Source: Mangrovimicrobium sp033283325 (GTDB lineage: Bacteria; Pseudomonadota; Gammaproteobacteria; Pseudomonadales; Halieaceae). Taken from it: a DNA stretch of 64,000 nucleotides. A model generated the notes under the pieces. That model was given only the letters and a program-made list of their open reading frames with translations, did not search any database and was not told where the DNA came from. The translations under genes were made by a program, and so were the position numbers. This document shows positions 25,823 to 33,640 of the stretch, piece by piece; position 1 is the stretch's first letter, and the number at the start of each line of letters is the position of its first letter. The stretch lies in assembly GCA_033283325.1 (NCBI GenBank), contig JAWMQO010000004.1, positions 447,657 to 511,656 on the forward strand, read 5' to 3'.

Positions 25823-26377
25823 TCACAGTTTCACTGCACAACCCGACAGGCTGTCCTGCAGCGCCGCCTTGTCCGCCTCTCCGAGTTTGTTGTTACGCGC
25901 CCAGAAGCTCTCCAGCGCGACGCTACTCGGCAAGGTGATACGCTGCAGGCTGTTGTCGTCCACCTGAACTTCACACAGCTGGGCGTTGGCGGAGAGGTCC
26001 AGCTCCTCCAGCTCATTGGCGTTGGCGTAGAGAATCTCCAGGCGGGTATTCGCGCTCAGGTCCAGCCCGGCGATATCATTCATGAAGATCTCCAGGCCTT
26101 CCAGCTCCGCCTGCGCAGCGAGGTCGATTTCCTCCAGCTGGTTGTTGCCGAGGAAAAGTTGCTGCAACTTCGGATTGGCACTGAGATCGATCGTCGCCAG
26201 CCGGTTGCGTGTCAGGTCGAGGACCTTCAGGTTCGGCAGGTTCTCGATGCCCCTGGTACTGGTGATTTTCTGTTTGCGGGCCTTGATCACGGTCACCGCT
26301 TCCGCTTCGGTTTCACCACTGGCGATCACTGCGGCGGCAAAGGCCGGGTCTTCGAACTTGATGTCTTCCACTTTCAT
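25823..26377 (-). CDS. Leucine-rich-repeat protein under NifA control
   Basis: 184 aa, cytoplasmic (no signal peptide). After an N-terminal helical cap come about six short LRRs of 20-22 residues (LPNLKVLDLTRNRLATIDLSANPKLQQLFLGNNQLEEIDLAAQ...LDLSANTRLEILYANANELEELDLSANAQL). The start MKVEDIKFEDPAF at 26377 is chosen over an upstream ATG eight codons earlier because no RBS fits the longer form. A consensus sigma-54 promoter and two perfect NifA boxes precede it, so it belongs to the nif regulon. Probably a protein-protein interaction module; partner unknown. Confidence 0.82.
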   Translation of the reverse strand: MKVEDIKFEDPAFAAAVIASGETEAEAVTVIKARKQKITSTRGIENLPNLKVLDLTRNRLATIDLSANPKLQQLFLGNNQLEEIDLAAQAELEGLEIFMNDIAGLDLSANTRLEILYANANELEELDLSANAQLCEVQVDDNSLQRITLPSSVALESFWARNNKLGEADKAALQDSLSGCAVKL

Positions 26378-26455
26378 GGCATTACGCTCCAGCAATAGCA
26401 TTGATACGGCTCACCTGCGCAGGCTGACACCTGCGCATGCCTGTAAAAGCCAGAT

Positions 26456-26471
26456 GGCAAAATCCGCGCCA
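26456..26471 (-). promoter_or_regulatory. Sigma-54 promoter of the LRR gene
   Basis: Minus-strand TGGCGCGGATTTTGCC, GG-N10-GC, about 80 bp before the ATG. Confidence 0.75.
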
Positions 26472-26511
26472 GGGTCAAATACGCGAATTTCCGGGCTTTT
26501 CCGGGCATTTC

Positions 26512-26527
26512 TGTCGCAATTGCGACA
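26512..26527. promoter_or_regulatory. NifA box (perfect palindrome)
   Basis: TGT-CGCAATTGCG-ACA: a fully symmetric TGTCGCAA/TTGCGACA. Sits between divergent promoters of the LRR and Bfd genes. Confidence 0.82.
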
Positions 26528-26555
26528 GAGCTCGCGCGGGGCCCGCCATCCTGTC

Positions 26556-26571
26556 TGTCGTGCTTGCGACA
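26556..26571. promoter_or_regulatory. Second NifA box between the LRR and Bfd genes
   Basis: TGT-CGTGCTTGCG-ACA, 44 bp from the first box. About 118 bp from the LRR start and 108 bp from the Bfd start. Confidence 0.8.
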
Positions 26572-26645
26572 ATTTCCACATGCATCTCCCCATGCCGCAT
26601 CGGTATGTAATTGTTTTTGCTGGATATTATATCTGCACAGCGCTT

Positions 26646-26661
26646 AGGCCCGGTGTTTGCA
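26646..26661 (+). promoter_or_regulatory. Sigma-54 promoter of the Bfd-hemerythrin operon
   Basis: AGGCCCGGTGTTTGCA, GG-N10-GC with TTTGCA at -12, 78 bp before the ATG. Confidence 0.72.
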
Positions 26662-26738
26662 ATATGACTCGCAAATGCGAACGCTTCCTAACTGGATGCA
26701 AAGCTGGCTGGTAAAGGCGAGAGCGGGGGAGACAGTCA

Positions 26739-26933
26739 ATGTACGTTTGTTTGTGCCACGGCGTTACCGAAAGTCATATCGTTGCCGCAATCGACAGCGG
26801 CGCCGACTGCATGAAACAGCTGCGACGCGACCTCGGCATAGCCACCGAGTGCGGCCGCTGTGCCAGCTGTGCCAAGGATTGCCTCAAGCAGACTCTCGCC
26901 AGCCGCAACGACGCCCAGGCAGTCGTCAAATAG
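26739..26933 (+). CDS. Bacterioferritin-associated ferredoxin-like protein (Bfd)
   Basis: 64 aa. The Bfd [2Fe-2S] ligands are at C4, C6, C38 and C41 (MYVCLCHGVTE ... ECGRCASC), the same numbers as E. coli Bfd. Bfd reduces bacterioferritin to release iron; here NifA control suggests supplying iron for nitrogenase clusters. Same fold as the central NifU domain. RBS GGGGGAGA. Followed after 39 bases by a hemerythrin gene. Confidence 0.9.
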   Translation: MYVCLCHGVTESHIVAAIDSGADCMKQLRRDLGIATECGRCASCAKDCLKQTLASRNDAQAVVK

Positions 26934-26972
26934 ATTCAATTACACCGGAAAGCGGGAGTCAGGGAGACAGGC

Positions 26973-27425
26973 GTGGCAAGTGAAAAAACAGGGGCGGACC
27001 GGGAAGCGGCGCAAGGCAAGACACAGACGCTGCTGGCACCGGAGCTGCTTCTCGGCGATCCACAGATGGACGAGACCCATAACGAGTTCCTCGCCCTGGC
27101 ACAACTGGCAGCCCATTCACCGGCGACAACGCTGGCACCGGCGCTACAGGAATTGTTCGAACACACCCGGGAGCACTTCTCCGCCGAGGAAGCGCGCATG
27201 CAGCAGATGGAACACAAGCTGCTGGGTGAACACCGTGCGGAACACCAGCGGATTCTCGGTGATATGGAGCGACTGTGCCAGCGTGCCGAAGCCGGTCGCG
27301 GGCAACTGGCGCGAGCCTGGGTCAGCGACAACCTGATGGAGTGGTTTGCCGCCCACGCCCGCACCATGGACAGCGCGCTCGCCGCAGAACTGCAGCGGAG
27401 CGCGGGGGAGAACGAGGAAAGCTGA
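26973..27425 (+). CDS. Hemerythrin-like oxygen-binding protein
   Basis: 150 aa, GTG start behind AGGGAGA. The seven di-iron ligands can be read: H36 (DETHNEF), H68 and E72 (HTREHFSAEE), H87 and H91 (GEHRAEHQ), H128 and D133 (HARTMD). It binds O2 and could buffer or deliver oxygen, or sense it, next to nitrogenase. It is downstream of the Bfd gene in a NifA-controlled operon. The first 20 residues are an extra hydrophilic stretch. Confidence 0.88.
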   Translation: MASEKTGADREAAQGKTQTLLAPELLLGDPQMDETHNEFLALAQLAAHSPATTLAPALQELFEHTREHFSAEEARMQQMEHKLLGEHRAEHQRILGDMERLCQRAEAGRGQLARAWVSDNLMEWFAAHARTMDSALAAELQRSAGENEES

Positions 27426-27426
27426 A

Positions 27427-27621
27427 TCAGCTGGGGAGACAGTCCTGGCAGGCTTCCACCCCATTGAGGAGGTTTACCGCCTTGTCGATTGCCGCCTTCT
27501 GGTTGCCGTAGGAACCGAGATAGCGAGCGCCTTCGGTATCCGGCACCGCACTGCAGTTCAGGTTGTGAACCTTGTATTGGGCGGGTTCGACGCTCAGGGT
27601 TTCGAGAATGTATTCAGCCAT
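27427..27621 (-). CDS. Small conserved nif-linked protein, unknown function
   Basis: 64 aa starting MAEYILETLSVEPAQYKVHNLNCSAVPD, with an excellent RBS (AAGGAG). It has one central Cys (NLNCSAVPD), a short central block ARYLGSYGNQKAAIDKA and a C-terminal CQDC motif, so it may bind metal or a thiol partner. Two bases separate its stop from the convergent hemerythrin stop. A sigma-54-type element lies 80 bp upstream. Not a family I can name. Confidence 0.65.
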   Translation of the reverse strand: MAEYILETLSVEPAQYKVHNLNCSAVPDTEGARYLGSYGNQKAAIDKAVNLLNGVEACQDCLPS

Positions 27622-27701
27622 TGGAGTGCTCCTTGAGATTCCGTAATTAATCGTCCGTGTCATGGCAAGTGCCATGGCAACGGGTCTTCGGGGAGAGACG
27701 T

Positions 27702-27717
27702 TGCGAGAAACGTACCA
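27702..27717 (-). promoter_or_regulatory. Probable sigma-54 promoter of the 64-aa gene
   Basis: Minus-strand TGGTACGTTTCTCGCA, GG-N10-GC. A one-mismatch NifA box (TGT-N10-ACG, 27851-27866) lies about 134 bp upstream. On the plus strand an overlapping weak GG-N10-GC (27691-27704) could serve the ankyrin gene. Confidence 0.6.
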
Positions 27718-27900
27718 GCACAGCCTCCCCTGCGCCGCCAGCAGGCTGCGAAAAAGTGGCTTAAAAACAATATCTTGGAAAGGCATACTTGCCCCGCCCC
27801 GGCTCCGGCGACCAGCCCGGTCGGTTTTGTTACAGGGAAGAGCGGCAGGCTGTCGCAATCACTACGTCCGCCAGGGGCGATCAGAGAAAGGAAGAGTTCA

Positions 27901-28341
27901 ATGTTGAGCGTAACGACACAGAAGTGGATGCAGGAAAACGGTCTCGATGCATCGCAGATTGACGGGGCGGGGAAATACCAGGACACGGCGCTGATTCTCG
28001 CCTGCCGCCGCGGCGAAATCGCGATTGCCGGGGACCTGCTCGACGCAGGCGCCGACGTCAGTATCCGCAACATGGACGGCACCGACGCCCTCTGGGCCTG
28101 CGTGGTCTCCGACAGCTTTACCCTGGCCAGTGCGCTGCTGAGAACCGGCGCGGATATTGATAACCAGAACGAAAATGGGGCCACCGTACTGATGTACGCT
28201 GCCTCGGCGGGGAAGACTGCCTGGGTGGAGTTTCTGCTCGCCCATGGGGCGGATACCACAAAGCGTTCGCTGGATGAATTCAGCGCCCTGGAGCTGGCCA
28301 GCAATCGGGAGTGCCTGCGGCTGCTCAGGTCGCCGGGCTAG
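27901..28341 (+). CDS. Ankyrin-repeat protein
   Basis: 146 aa with about four ankyrin repeats (DTALILACRRGEIAIAGDLLDAGADVSIRNMDG, TDALWACVVSDSFTLASALLRTGADIDNQNENG, ATVLMYAASAGKTAWVEFLLAHGADTTKRSLDE). RBS AAAGGAAG seven bases before the ATG. No signal peptide, so cytoplasmic. Its end overlaps the LRV gene tail-to-tail by 17 bases. Regulation is unclear; possibly part of the nif regulon by its divergent position to the 64-aa gene. Confidence 0.82.
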   Translation: MLSVTTQKWMQENGLDASQIDGAGKYQDTALILACRRGEIAIAGDLLDAGADVSIRNMDGTDALWACVVSDSFTLASALLRTGADIDNQNENGATVLMYAASAGKTAWVEFLLAHGADTTKRSLDEFSALELASNRECLRLLRSPG

Positions 28342-29095
28342 CGGGGTTCTCCATAGCGCTGACCCTGGCCTGCACGGCCTCGCGCACTTCCGGATCACTA
28401 TCGTTGACCAGCCCGCGCAGGCGGGAAAGCGGCGCGTTTTCCACCGCGGCGAGGCGAACGGTCCAGTCCTCGTCGTCGAGAAGCGGAATCACGCTATCCC
28501 CCTCCAGCCGGCTGGCAACGATGCGCCGCACCTCCGGCTCCGGGTCACCGCTCATCATATCCAGGGTTTCCACCGGCAGGCGCTGGGCGACGAACTTGCG
28601 TACCTGGCGGTCCTCGTCGCGCATGAAGCGGAACAGGCGCCCCTGGGGCACCCGCTGCACGACATAGGCACGCACCAGGTAATCGGGATCTTCAGCCATT
28701 CCCTCGAGTTGCTCCAGGGGCAGGCGGTCGGCGACGGTGATACGCACTTCGCGATCCTCGTCGTCGATCATTTCCACCAGGCGCTCCCGCGGCAGGCGGT
28801 AGGCAACCGCGCGGCGGACTGCCTCGTCTTCGTCGCCGATCAGTTCATCCAGCAACTCTGTCGGTAGGTAGCGCGCCGTGATTGCACGCCGTTCCCAGAA
28901 AGCGTCGCGTATATAGCGTGGCGCCAGTTCGGGATTGGCCCGCAGGAAGCGGTCGATCTGGCGACCGCTGTCGACAACGACGCAGGCATCACCCGGCTGG
29001 CAGCGACCCTGCGGCAGCAGGGTTTCGCAGTAACGGCAGGAAACGCAGTCGCCCCGCGGAGTAAGGTCAGTGCCTGGATCGTCTTCGTGTGCCAT
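28325..29095 (-). CDS. [4Fe-4S] leucine-rich-repeat-variant (LRV) protein
   Basis: 256 aa. The N-terminal Cys cluster (C17, C20, C23, C32, C38 in DCVSCRYCETLLPQGRCQPGDAC) is followed by about eight 24-residue helical LRV repeats (for example DEDREVRITVADRLPLEQLEGMAE and DEDRQVRKFVAQRLPVETLDMMSG). The same architecture is known from an A. vinelandii nif-region protein whose structure defined the LRV fold. Function unknown. Seventh and last gene of the nifHDKTY operon; its ATG overlaps the previous stop by one base. Confidence 0.9.
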   Translation of the reverse strand: MAHEDDPGTDLTPRGDCVSCRYCETLLPQGRCQPGDACVVVDSGRQIDRFLRANPELAPRYIRDAFWERRAITARYLPTELLDELIGDEDEAVRRAVAYRLPRERLVEMIDDEDREVRITVADRLPLEQLEGMAEDPDYLVRAYVVQRVPQGRLFRFMRDEDRQVRKFVAQRLPVETLDMMSGDPEPEVRRIVASRLEGDSVIPLLDDEDWTVRLAAVENAPLSRLRGLVNDSDPEVREAVQARVSAMENPASPAT

Positions 29096-29361
29096 CAGTC
29101 CTCAAACACCTCAGCCAGCACGAGCCCGGATGCACCGTCGATCTCCCGGGTCAACACGGAACAGTGATCATCCGAGTTGACCAGGTAGACATTGAAGCCC
29201 GCGCACTCACGGTAGGGGCGTGCATCGCCGATATCGTCGTCCATGCAATAGGTGAAGTGGGCGCCTTCAAAATTCTTGCGCAAACCCAGCAGCGTCGCCT
29301 CGCTGAGCCCCTGCTCGCCGACGATTCCAATTACCTGGTCTACATCATTCGCACTCAGCAT
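29095..29361 (-). CDS. Small nif-operon protein (DUF6129-like)
   Basis: 88 aa, acidic. Helical start (MLSANDVDQVIGIVGEQGLSEATLLGLRKNF), then a beta part (HFTYCMDDDIGDARPYRECAGFNVYLVNSDDHC). It sits between nifY and the LRV gene with two-base and one-base junctions. I associate it with a small conserved family of nif clusters, but the family number is from memory. Function unknown. Confidence 0.65.
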   Translation of the reverse strand: MLSANDVDQVIGIVGEQGLSEATLLGLRKNFEGAHFTYCMDDDIGDARPYRECAGFNVYLVNSDDHCSVLTREIDGASGLVLAEVFED

Positions 29362-29363
29362 CT

Positions 29364-30065
29364 TCAGGCCTCCTCGGCATAACGCACCCGCTCGAGCGGG
29401 GATTCACCCATGATCTTCGCCAGCCAGGGTGGCGGTGAACCGGACAATACGCCCTGCAGTTCCGCCATCAGCTCCCGCGCCGGGCGCGGCTCTTTGAGCT
29501 TCATCGGGTGCAGGCCGGCACGCACCACTTTCGCGGTAGCCGGGCCGCCGATGGAGGCTGTACACAGCACATGGCAGTCTTCGATCAACTCTGCACGAAC
29601 CCGGTTCTTGTCTTCGTCGGGATCCACCGGTGGAACGCTGCGAATCTCGATCAGGCGAACATCGTTCGCCGATACCTGGTATATCAGGAAGCGAGCGCAG
29701 GAACCGAAGTGGCCGTCGATCCTTTCCCCGTTGTTTGAAGTACAGGCAATTCGAATCGAGCCGGGCATATCGGCCTCGGCCAGGGGTACAACCTCGGGCA
29801 GTGGCTCCGCCTCGAGTTCGAAACCGCGCCCCTTGAGGCAATTCACGGCCTGTGACAGCTGCTGTTCACTGGCCTGGTCGAGCAGACCGTTGGCGGCTGC
29901 GCGCAGGCGAGCCTTGCGCAATTTCGCCAGCTTGGTGGCCGTCAGTGGAGCGCCGACTGCCTGCAGCAGGATCTTCAGTAGCAGGCTGGCGTCGACGTCG
30001 GGGAGTTCGCGGGCTGCCAGCCCCACCCGAAGGGCCACCTGCTCGGTGAGCGGTGCGCCGGCCAT
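29364..30065 (-). CDS. nifY: NifY / NafY family protein
   Basis: 233 aa. The N-terminal helical domain (ALRVGLAARELPDVDASLLLKILLQAVGAPLT) resembles the apo-nitrogenase-binding domain of NafY. The C-terminal NifX-like cofactor domain is IRIACTSNNGERIDGHFGSCARFLIYQVS ... CHVLCTASIGGPATAKVVRAGLHPMKL, ending PPPWLAKIMG. It binds apo-MoFe protein or FeMo-co. Same two-domain layout as the gene at 42202-42924. One base after the nifT stop. Confidence 0.92.
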   Translation of the reverse strand: MAGAPLTEQVALRVGLAARELPDVDASLLLKILLQAVGAPLTATKLAKLRKARLRAAANGLLDQASEQQLSQAVNCLKGRGFELEAEPLPEVVPLAEADMPGSIRIACTSNNGERIDGHFGSCARFLIYQVSANDVRLIEIRSVPPVDPDEDKNRVRAELIEDCHVLCTASIGGPATAKVVRAGLHPMKLKEPRPARELMAELQGVLSGSPPPWLAKIMGESPLERVRYAEEA

Positions 30066-30066
30066 G

Positions 30067-30288
30067 TCATTCGCCCCCCGCGCGCCTCGCGCGCAAAGTG
30101 ATGGGCAGCCGGGGCGCTTCCGTCAAAGGTTCAATGTAGTAGGCGGAGCCGTCGGCCAGGGTGAACTCCCCGCCCCACTTCTCCGGCGATTCGTGTTCGA
30201 TGGAGACCACGGTCTCTTCGAGGTCTTTCTTGGCGACGTAAAGTGTCATCTGGCCGCTTTCATTACGGCGGAGCATTACGCTGGGCAT
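30067..30288 (-). CDS. nifT: NifT/FixU family protein
   Basis: 73 aa: VMLRRNESGQMTLYVAKKDLEETVVSIEHE ... WGGEFTLADGSAYYIEPL, the normal length and pattern of NifT. Conserved in most nif operons; deletion has little effect in tested hosts. Separated from nifK by a hairpin with a T-run (30311-30339) that may lower its expression. Confidence 0.92.
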   Translation of the reverse strand: MPSVMLRRNESGQMTLYVAKKDLEETVVSIEHESPEKWGGEFTLADGSAYYIEPLTEAPRLPITLRARRAGGE

Positions 30289-30310
30289 GCTGGTCTCCTG
30301 TATGCGTTGG

Positions 30311-30339
30311 AAAACCGCGGCGACCAGGGGTCGCCGCGG
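30311..30339 (-). terminator. Attenuating hairpin between nifK and nifT
   Basis: Perfect 11-bp stem CCGCGGCGACC / GGTCGCCGCGG (30315-30325 and 30329-30339) with a three-base loop. Read on the minus strand it is followed by TTTTCC. As nifT, nifY and the LRV gene continue the operon, it is more likely an attenuator or mRNA-stabilising end than a full stop. Confidence 0.65.
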
Positions 30340-30361
30340 TGGGTATCGACTACGCGGTCGC

Positions 30362-31942
30362 TTAGCGAACCAGGTCGTAGTTGTAGTCGGTGGTCTGCAT
30401 ACCCCTGGTCTTGTTGTCCAGGTGCTCCAGCTCCGTGTTCACCAGGGTGGTGAGGATCTGCATTGCGCCCTCGTAACCCAGGGTGGTGGCACGGTGCAGG
30501 TGGTGCCGGTCGAAGATCGGGAAGCCGATACGGATCAGCGGTACCTCGAACTCCTCACCCTTGTACAGCGTGTCACGCTGGATGAACTTGCCGTAGGAGT
30601 TGCCGATCATGTAATCGGGCTTGTCGGTGAACACCAGGGAACGCATGTGCCACAGGTCCTTGCCGATGTGTACTTCGCTGTTGGCCCCGTAGGGGTTGTC
30701 GGCGAGAATGGCATCCATGGCTTTCTTCCAGCGCTTGTTGGCGTTGTTGGCCAGGATGTGGATCGGCTCGCAGCCCAGTTCCATCAGGAACTTGGTCATG
30801 CCCATGACGAAGTCCGGGTCACCCCACAAGGCGTAGCGCTTGCCGTGCAGCCAGGCGTGGGAGTCGGTCATCATGTCCACCAGGCGGCCGCGCTCCTTGG
30901 CCAGCGACTCGGGGATCTCCTGGCCGGAGATTTCGCTGACTTTCATCAGGAAAGCGTCGGTCCAGTCGAGGCCCATGGGGATTTTGAAATCCTTTTCGCC
31001 GGGCGCGTCGTGCTGCCAGGTGTTCTTGACGAACTTGAGGCTCTTGGTGGACTGCCAGGGCTGCAGGAACAGGGTGTTGGAGGCGTTGGGCGCGTCCTTC
31101 ATCTCGTCCATGGTGGTGCCGCCGGCGTACATGCGGAACTTGCCGTCAGCCGGGGTATCCAGTACTTCCTCGGGATCGGAGAGCATGGTGTAACCCACGT
31201 CCATCTCGTCCAGCATGCGCTTGACGACACGGAAGTTGCCGAGATAGGTCTCGAAGCCGGGCACGATGTTGATCTTGCCGTTGCTGCCCACTTCCTTGTC
31301 TTCCATGTAGTTCAGGGTGAAGTAGCGGGCGATACCCTCGAACATGTTGTCCCAGCCAGTGGTGTGGCTGCCGACAAAGCTCGGGGTGTGGGCGAAAGGT
31401 ACGGGGTAATCGTCGGGGATGTGCCCTTCCTTGCGCGAGTTGCCGATGAAGGCGTTGAGGTCGTCACCGATGACTTCCGCCATGCAGGTGGTGGAGACCG
31501 CGATCATGTCGGGCTTGTAGGTAGCCTTGCAGTTCTCCAGGCCGTCGAACATGTTTTTCTGGCCGCCGAATACCGCCGCATCTTCAGTCATGGAGTCGGA
31601 GACGCAAGAGATCGGCTCCTTGAAGTGACGGTTGAAGTAGGTGCGGAAGTACGCGACGCAACCCTGGGAACCGTGCACGTAGGGCATGGTGTTCTCGAAA
31701 CCGAGGGAACACAGTACCGCGCCGAGGGGCTGGCAGGCTTTCGCCGGGTTGACGGTGAGGGCCTCGCGCTCGAAGTTGAGCTTCTGGTACTCCTCGGTGG
31801 TGGTCCACATGAAGGTTTCGTCGATCAGCTCCTGGGGATGCTTCTCTTCGAAGTTGTCCTTCTTGTTGGTCAGCATATCCTTGTAGTCCTGGTCCCGGAA
31901 CAATGGATAACTGGGCTTGATGTTGTCTACTGACTGGCTCAT
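30362..31942 (-). CDS. nifK: Nitrogenase MoFe protein beta subunit
   Basis: 526 aa. P-cluster ligands C70, C95 and C153 and the nearby S188 fall at the same numbers as in A. vinelandii. With NifD it forms the alpha2-beta2 MoFe protein that reduces N2. The extended N-terminus (PSYPLFRDQDYKDMLTNKKDNFEEKHP) is the long type seen in group I nitrogenases. Third gene of the nifH operon. Confidence 0.98.
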   Translation of the reverse strand: MSQSVDNIKPSYPLFRDQDYKDMLTNKKDNFEEKHPQELIDETFMWTTTEEYQKLNFEREALTVNPAKACQPLGAVLCSLGFENTMPYVHGSQGCVAYFRTYFNRHFKEPISCVSDSMTEDAAVFGGQKNMFDGLENCKATYKPDMIAVSTTCMAEVIGDDLNAFIGNSRKEGHIPDDYPVPFAHTPSFVGSHTTGWDNMFEGIARYFTLNYMEDKEVGSNGKINIVPGFETYLGNFRVVKRMLDEMDVGYTMLSDPEEVLDTPADGKFRMYAGGTTMDEMKDAPNASNTLFLQPWQSTKSLKFVKNTWQHDAPGEKDFKIPMGLDWTDAFLMKVSEISGQEIPESLAKERGRLVDMMTDSHAWLHGKRYALWGDPDFVMGMTKFLMELGCEPIHILANNANKRWKKAMDAILADNPYGANSEVHIGKDLWHMRSLVFTDKPDYMIGNSYGKFIQRDTLYKGEEFEVPLIRIGFPIFDRHHLHRATTLGYEGAMQILTTLVNTELEHLDNKTRGMQTTDYNYDLVR

Positions 31943-31999
31943 GGTTTTCCTCCTCCCGCGCCACTAATCTGTGGTCCGGCGGGTAATGGTTAAGGAATT

Positions 32000-32026
32000 G
32001 GCTCCGCTCTGCCGGGAGACGGAGCC
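32000..32026 (-). other. Hairpin in the nifD-nifK intergenic RNA
   Basis: GGCTCCG / CGGAGCC stem extended by TCT/AGA, 14-nt interior. No T-run, so probably an mRNA processing or stability element. Confidence 0.4.
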
Positions 32027-32039
32027 ATACATCATCGAT

Positions 32040-33527
32040 TTACGCGCTAGCGGCTACCGCCTCTTCACCAGCTGCCTCGTCCTGTTTCTTCCAGGGCGCC
32101 TGCAGCTTGTGCCAGCACGGGTTGTTCAGGGTCATGTCCATGTCCCGGGCGAAGATGGCGAAGCCGTCAAAGCCGTGGTACGGACCGGAGTAGTCCCAGG
32201 AGTGCATCTGACGGAAGGGGATACCCATCTTCTGGAAGATGTATTTCTCCTTGATGCCAGAGCCGATCAGGTCAGGCTTGACCTTCTTCACGAACTCCTC
32301 GAACTCGTAGCCGGTGACGTCGTCATACAGCAGAGTCGCGTCGCCCATCTCCTGCAGGGTGCGGTCGTAGTCGTCGTTGTGACCGAACTCGTAGCCGGTA
32401 CCAACCACTTCCATACCCAGGTCCTCGTAAGCGCCGATCACGTGACGGGGGCGCAGGCCACCGACGTAGAGCATGACGCGCTTGCCTTCGAGGCGGGGAC
32501 GGAACTTCTCGATGACTTCTTCCCACTCGCCGCGGTACTTCTCGATCACTTCCTCGGTTTTGGCCTGGATGGTCTCGTCGAAGTAAGAGGCGATCTTGCG
32601 CAGGGACTCGACAGTCTTGGTCGGGCCGAAGAAGTTGTACTCGACCCAGGGGATCTGGTACTTCTCTTCCATGTGGCGCGAGATATAGTTCATTGAGCGG
32701 TAGCAGTGAACCAGGTTCAGTTTCACTTTCGGGGTCAGCTCCATCTCGGAGATGGTGCCGTCGCCGGACCACTGGGCCACAACGCGCAGGCCCATTTCTT
32801 CGAGCAGGATGCGTGAGGACCAGGCGTCACCACCGATGTTGTAGTCGCCGATGATGGCCACGTCGTAGGGCGTGGTTTCGAAGCTGTCGTCATCGTCGCG
32901 GGCGCTCAGGACCCAGTCGCGCACCGCGTCGTTGGCGATGTGGTGACCGAGGGACTGGGAAACACCGCGGAAACCTTCGCAGCGAACCGGCACGACAGTC
33001 TTGCCGTGTTCCTTGGTCTTGGCCTTGGAAACCGCTTCGATGTCGTCGCCGATCAGGCCGATCGGGCACTCTGACTGGATGGTGATGCCCTTGTTCAGCG
33101 GGAACAGGGTTTCGATCTCGTCGATCAGCTTGGCGAGTTTCTTGTCGCCGCCGAAGACGATGTCCTTCTCCTGGAAGTCGGACGTGAAGTTCATGGTAAC
33201 GAACGCGTTCACGCCAGTGGTGCCGATGTAGTAGTTACGACGTCCGGCGCGGCTGTACTGGCCACAACCCACGGGGCCGTGGGAGATGTGGATCATGTCC
33301 TTTACGGGACCCCAGACCACACCCTTGGAACCGGCGTAGGCACATCCGCGAATGGTCATCACACCCGGCAGGGACTTCTTGTTGGAAGTGATGCACTTTT
33401 TCGATTGCTCGAGTTCCGGATCGTTGGGCGACAGGTGCTTGGCACGGTTCGCCTTGGCTTTCTCCGGATATACCTCGAGGACTTCCTGAATCAAGGATTC
33501 AACTTCATCTCGTGACATAACGGCCAT
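32040..33527 (-). CDS. nifD: Nitrogenase MoFe protein alpha subunit
   Basis: 495 aa. P-cluster ligands C62, C88 and C154; FeMo-co ligands C275 (LVHCYRSMNYI) and H442 (RQMHSWDYSG); second-sphere Q191 and H195. All numbers equal those of A. vinelandii, confirming a standard Mo enzyme. The start MAVMSRDEVE at 33527 is preferred to an 18-codon upstream extension into the intergenic hairpins. Confidence 0.98.
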   Translation of the reverse strand: MAVMSRDEVESLIQEVLEVYPEKAKANRAKHLSPNDPELEQSKKCITSNKKSLPGVMTIRGCAYAGSKGVVWGPVKDMIHISHGPVGCGQYSRAGRRNYYIGTTGVNAFVTMNFTSDFQEKDIVFGGDKKLAKLIDEIETLFPLNKGITIQSECPIGLIGDDIEAVSKAKTKEHGKTVVPVRCEGFRGVSQSLGHHIANDAVRDWVLSARDDDDSFETTPYDVAIIGDYNIGGDAWSSRILLEEMGLRVVAQWSGDGTISEMELTPKVKLNLVHCYRSMNYISRHMEEKYQIPWVEYNFFGPTKTVESLRKIASYFDETIQAKTEEVIEKYRGEWEEVIEKFRPRLEGKRVMLYVGGLRPRHVIGAYEDLGMEVVGTGYEFGHNDDYDRTLQEMGDATLLYDDVTGYEFEEFVKKVKPDLIGSGIKEKYIFQKMGIPFRQMHSWDYSGPYHGFDGFAIFARDMDMTLNNPCWHKLQAPWKKQDEAAGEEAVAASA

Positions 33528-33565
33528 GGTTAAGCCTCCTCTAAAAATGGTTGCGGGTAACGGGA

Positions 33566-33619
33566 GGGTCTTCCAGCGCACTGGAAGGCCCCTCGCCGGC
33601 AGGGCTAATCTGCCCTGCC
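33566..33619 (-). other. Twin hairpins in the nifH-nifD intergenic RNA
   Basis: Stem 1: GGG-T-CTTCCAG / CTGGAAG-G-CCC (33566-33591). Stem 2: GGCAGGGC / GCCCTGCC (33598-33619). Without T-runs they are likely to stabilise the 3' end of a processed nifH mRNA, helping to give excess Fe protein, as known for other nif operons. Confidence 0.5.
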
Positions 33620-33640
33620 CCGAACACGCCCGATCTCAGA

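Noticed and set aside
30287..31933. A 548-codon open frame on the plus strand across nifK
   Set aside because: It is the exact antisense of nifK, with valine/histidine-rich low-complexity translation and no family features; a GC-rich shadow.
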